Assembly (NCBI GenBank): GCA_017618515.1
Contig: JAFZUB010000050.1
Span: 1-8,597 of the forward strand
DNA from: Bacteroidaceae bacterium
GTDB lineage: Bacteria; Bacteroidota; Bacteroidia; Bacteroidales; Bacteroidaceae
Direction: 5' to 3'
DNA: 8,597 nt
Below the pieces are notes generated by a model. That model saw nothing but the letters and a program-made list of their open reading frames with translations. It did not search any database and was not told the origin of the DNA. This document shows positions 5,826 through 8,597 of the stretch, one piece after another (the first letter of the stretch is position 1; the number at the start of each line of letters is the position of its first letter). Both the position numbers and the translations under genes were made by a program.

Positions 5826-7637
5826 ATGACCAAAATAAAACTACGCAGTAGTGTCTGCACTGAAGGACGCCGTATGGCTGGCGCCCGCGCTCTCTGGGTT
5901 GCCAATGGTATGAAACGCGAACAGTTTGGAAAGCCCATCATTGCCATTGTCAATTCTTTCACCCAGTTTGTGCCCGGTCACACCCATCTGCACGAGGCCG
6001 GCCAAATAGTAAAAGCAGAAATAGAGCGTCTCGGCTGCTATGCTGCCGAATTTGACACCATCGCCATTGACGACGGCATTGCCATGGGTCACGACGGTAT
6101 GCTCTACAGTCTGCCCTCGCGCGACATCATCGCCGACTCCGTAGAATACATGGTTAACGGGCACAAGGCTGATGCTATGATATGCATCTCCAACTGCGAC
6201 AAAATTACCCCAGGCATGCTGATGGCCGCCATGCGTCTCAACATTCCTGCCGTCTTTGTCAGCGGCGGTCCTATGGAGGCCGGCAGCTATAAGGGCGAGA
6301 ACCTTGACCTCGTAATCGCCATGATAAAGGGCGGTGACCCCACCGTGAGCGATGCCGACCTTGCCGAGATAGAGAACCGCGCATGCCCTGGCTGCGGTTG
6401 TTGCTCTGGCATGTTTACCGCCAACTCCATGAACAACCTGACAGAGGCCATCGGCCTCTCCCTGCCTGGCAACGGCACCATACTCGCTACCCACGCCAAC
6501 CGCGTGGAACTGATGAAGGCTGCCGCCCGTCAGATTGTGAAGAATGCGCTGGCCTACTATGAGGACGGTGACGAGAGTGTACTGCCGCGCTCTATTGCCA
6601 CACGCGCAGCCTTCCTTAATGCCATGACACTTGACATCGCCATGGGCGCCAGCACCAACACCGTGCTCCACCTGCTGGCTGTGGCACAGGAGGCCGAGGT
6701 TGACTTCACCATGGCCGATATCGACGCCCTCTCGCGCAAGACGCCTTTCCTCTGCAAGCTCGCGCCCAACAGCCAGAAGTACAGCGTGCAGGAGTGCGGC
6801 CGTGCCGGCGGAATGCTCAACCTGCTGGGAGAACTCGCCAAGGGAGGTCTTATCGACACCTCCGTAAAGCGCGTCAATGGCGCTACCCTTGCCGAAGATA
6901 TTGATAAATACTCCATCTTAAAAGATAACATCGACCCCGAAGCCAAGCGCATCTACTCGTCGGCACCCGCCGGCAAGTTCTGCACAAAGCTTGGCGCCCA
7001 GAGCTGCACCTACGACACCCTCGACACCGACCGCGTCAACGGCTGCATCCGCTCCATCGAGCATGCCTACACCAAAGACGGCGGCATGGCTATCCTCTTT
7101 GGCAACATAGCTCAGGACGGCTGCGTGGTTAAGACAGCCGGCGTGGACCAGAGTATCTGGCACTTCAGCGGTCCTGCCGTTGTCTTCGACTCCCAGGAAG
7201 ATGCCTGCGAGGGCATCCTCGGCGGTAAGGTAAAGAAAGGCGACGTGGTAGTCATTACCCACGAGGGTCCCAAGGGCGGGCCCGGCATGCAGGAGATGCT
7301 CTATCCCACCTCCTACATCAAGTCCATGCACATGGGCAAGGAGTGCGCACTCATCACCGACGGTCGCTTCAGCGGCGGCACCAGTGGTCTCAGCATTGGC
7401 CATATCTCTCCCGAGGCAGCCAGTGGCGGCAATATCGGCAAGATTGTGGACGGCGACATCATCGACATCGACATCCCCAACCGCTCCATCAATGTGCGCC
7501 TTAGCAATGAAGAACTGGCCGCTCGTCCGCAGCAGCCACTCAAGCGCAACCGAGTCGTTTCCAAAGCCCTGCGCGCCTATGCCCAGAGTGTAGCCAGTGC
7601 AGACAAGGGCGGAGTAAGAATACTGAAAGAAGAATAA
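5826..7637 (+). CDS. ilvD: Dihydroxy-acid dehydratase
   Basis: IlvD (EC 4.2.1.9) dehydrates 2,3-dihydroxy-isovalerate and 2,3-dihydroxy-3-methylvalerate to the 2-keto acids that become valine, leucine and isoleucine. At 603 residues it is close to the 616 of the E. coli enzyme and full length. Recognisable blocks are [37 protein letters not shown] (metal-binding Asp82/83), [10 protein letters not shown] (Cys124 cluster ligand, Asp125 and Lys126 metal ligands), [17 protein letters not shown] (Cys193 as second ligand), and [15 protein letters not shown] at 511-525. The [11 protein letters not shown] segment lacks the TPCN-type cysteine of the plant-like [2Fe-2S] enzymes, so it belongs with the E. 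coli-like enzymes, known for an oxygen-labile cluster; this fits an anaerobe. ATG 5826 matches the family N-terminus. ilvB follows after 10 bp, which points to an operon and coupled translation. Confidence 0.97.
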   Translation: MTKIKLRSSVCTEGRRMAGARALWVANGMKREQFGKPIIAIVNSFTQFVPGHTHLHEAGQIVKAEIERLGCYAAEFDTIAIDDGIAMGHDGMLYSLPSRDIIADSVEYMVNGHKADAMICISNCDKITPGMLMAAMRLNIPAVFVSGGPMEAGSYKGENLDLVIAMIKGGDPTVSDADLAEIENRACPGCGCCSGMFTANSMNNLTEAIGLSLPGNGTILATHANRVELMKAAARQIVKNALAYYEDGDESVLPRSIATRAAFLNAMTLDIAMGASTNTVLHLLAVAQEAEVDFTMADIDALSRKTPFLCKLAPNSQKYSVQECGRAGGMLNLLGELAKGGLIDTSVKRVNGATLAEDIDKYSILKDNIDPEAKRIYSSAPAGKFCTKLGAQSCTYDTLDTDRVNGCIRSIEHAYTKDGGMAILFGNIAQDGCVVKTAGVDQSIWHFSGPAVVFDSQEDACEGILGGKVKKGDVVVITHEGPKGGPGMQEMLYPTSYIKSMHMGKECALITDGRFSGGTSGLSIGHISPEAASGGNIGKIVDGDIIDIDIPNRSINVRLSNEELAARPQQPLKRNRVVSKALRAYAQSVASADKGGVRILKEE

Positions 7638-7647
7638 CATTATCACT

Positions 7648-8597
7648 ATGCCAAATAACAAGATTACAGGTGCAGAAGCGCTAATGCGCAGCCTAGAGAA
7701 CGAAGGCGTAACCACGCTCTTCGGCTATCCGGGCGGGGCCATCATGCCGTCCTACGATGCACTCTACGATCACCGCTCCACGCTCAACCACATCCTTGTG
7801 CGCCATGAGCAGGGAGCCGTACATGCAGCCCAAGGCTACGCCCGCGTGAGCGGCAAGGTGGGCTGCGCCATCGTCACCTCCGGCCCTGGCGCCATGAACA
7901 CAGTGACAGGTGTGGCCGACGCCATGATTGACTCCACTCCTCTCGTAGTCATCTGTGGACAGGTGGGTGCCGCATTCCTCGGCACCGATGCCTTTCAAGA
8001 GGTTGACGTTATTGGCGTTACGCAGCCTATCAGCAAATGGAACTTCCAGATACGCCGTGCCGAAGATGTGGCATGGGCAGTAAGCCGCGCCTTCTATATT
8101 GCCAAGTCTGGCAGGCCGGGCCCTGTGGTACTCGACTTTGCAAAAAACGCACAGACAGGCCTAGTGGACTACGAGCCCAAGCGTGTGGACTTCATCCGTT
8201 CATATCTGCCCGTGCCGCAGATAGACGAGAATGCCATCAAGACTGCTGCCAAGATGATCAACCACAGCGAGCGTCCTTTTATGCTTGTAGGTCAAGGTGT
8301 GGAGCTCGGCGATGCCCGCGAAGAATTGCGCGAGCTAATTGAGAAGGCTAACATCCCCGTTGGCTGCACCATGCTCGGCCTCAGTGCACTACCCTCCGAC
8401 CATCCGCTCAACAAGGGCATGCTTGGTATGCACGGCAACCTTGGCCCCAATGTGCTCACCAATCAGTGTGACCTGCTCATCGCGGTGGGCATGCGCTTTG
8501 ACGACCGTGTCACCGGCAATCTCCAGACCTACGCCCGTCAGGCAAAGGTAATCCACTTCGAGATTGACCCGTCCGAAATAAACAAGAATGTGCATGC
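7648..8597 (+). CDS. ilvB: Acetolactate synthase large (catalytic) subunit, 3' truncated
   Basis: The frame from ATG 7648 stays open to the right edge, giving the first 316 residues of an enzyme that is usually around 560-600 long. Acetolactate synthase (EC 2.2.1.6) joins pyruvate with pyruvate or 2-ketobutyrate as the first shared step of branched-chain amino acid synthesis. The N-terminal thiamine-diphosphate (PYR) domain has LFGYPGGAIMPSYDAL, RHEQGAVHAAQGYAR with the catalytic Glu54, SGPGAMN (78-84), GTDAFQE (112-118) and RPGPVVLDF (156-164). The middle, FAD-binding domain starts near residue 190 and holds MLGMHGN (258-264) and MRFDDRVTG (282-290), which mark true acetolactate synthases among related enzymes. 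The ThDP/Mg-binding GDG motif would lie past the window, as would the expected small subunit ilvN and ilvC. The start lies 10 bp after ilvD, so the two are probably one operon. Confidence 0.96.
   Translation, partial: MPNNKITGAEALMRSLENEGVTTLFGYPGGAIMPSYDALYDHRSTLNHILVRHEQGAVHAAQGYARVSGKVGCAIVTSGPGAMNTVTGVADAMIDSTPLVVICGQVGAAFLGTDAFQEVDVIGVTQPISKWNFQIRRAEDVAWAVSRAFYIAKSGRPGPVVLDFAKNAQTGLVDYEPKRVDFIRSYLPVPQIDENAIKTAAKMINHSERPFMLVGQGVELGDAREELRELIEKANIPVGCTMLGLSALPSDHPLNKGMLGMHGNLGPNVLTNQCDLLIAVGMRFDDRVTGNLQTYARQAKVIHFEIDPSEINKNVH

Noticed and set aside
5841..6671. Minus-strand open frame of 276 codons opposite ilvD
   Set aside because: Complementary shadow of a highly conserved ilvD sequence; its product has a Gly/His/Val-rich composition without a family pattern.
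6918..7715. Minus-strand open frame of 265 codons spanning the ilvD-ilvB junction
   Set aside because: It overlaps two certain genes and the product resembles no protein family.
8037..8551. Two short + strand open frames in the right end
   Set aside because: Both are in other frames of the partial ilvB gene, whose translation matches acetolactate synthase throughout.

Overview
The window looks like chromosomal DNA of a Bacteroidota species, most likely order Bacteroidales (Prevotellaceae or Muribaculaceae-like; the sequence alone does not decide). The evidence is the gene content (a Bacteroidales-type LptC lipoprotein, a PpiD-like isomerase, an OmpP1/FadL-like barrel), promoters of the TTTG / TAnnTTTG type, A-rich leaders without Shine-Dalgarno sequences, and lipoproteins with an acidic stretch after the lipid-carrying cysteine. 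Coding GC looks fairly high for the group. All genes lie on the + strand.

Layout. (1) 1-813: 3' part of an outer-membrane beta-barrel protein. (2) 825-1511: lptC, the periplasmic part of the LPS exporter, 11 bp downstream. (3) 1650-3845: a large membrane-anchored PpiD/SurA-type folding factor with a possible promoter -7 box just upstream and a strong terminator after it. These three genes share the theme of outer-membrane assembly. (4) 4041-5735: a self-contained unit with a near-ideal Bacteroidales promoter, two uncharacterised tyrosine-rich exported proteins (a lipoprotein, then a secreted LTxxQ-containing protein with a long basic disordered tail), and a strong terminator. (5) 5826 to the right edge: the start of a branched-chain amino acid operon, ilvD followed 10 bp later by ilvB, which runs off the window.

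The best candidate for something undescribed is the two-gene tyrosine-rich envelope unit. Other points of note are a PpiD-like protein whose parvulin domain seems to lack both conserved histidines, and a direct lptC-ppiD adjacency. The metabolic genes are ordinary apart from an extra cysteine in the cluster-binding motif of IlvD. I saw no tRNA, rRNA, CRISPR array, insertion sequence or prophage gene.
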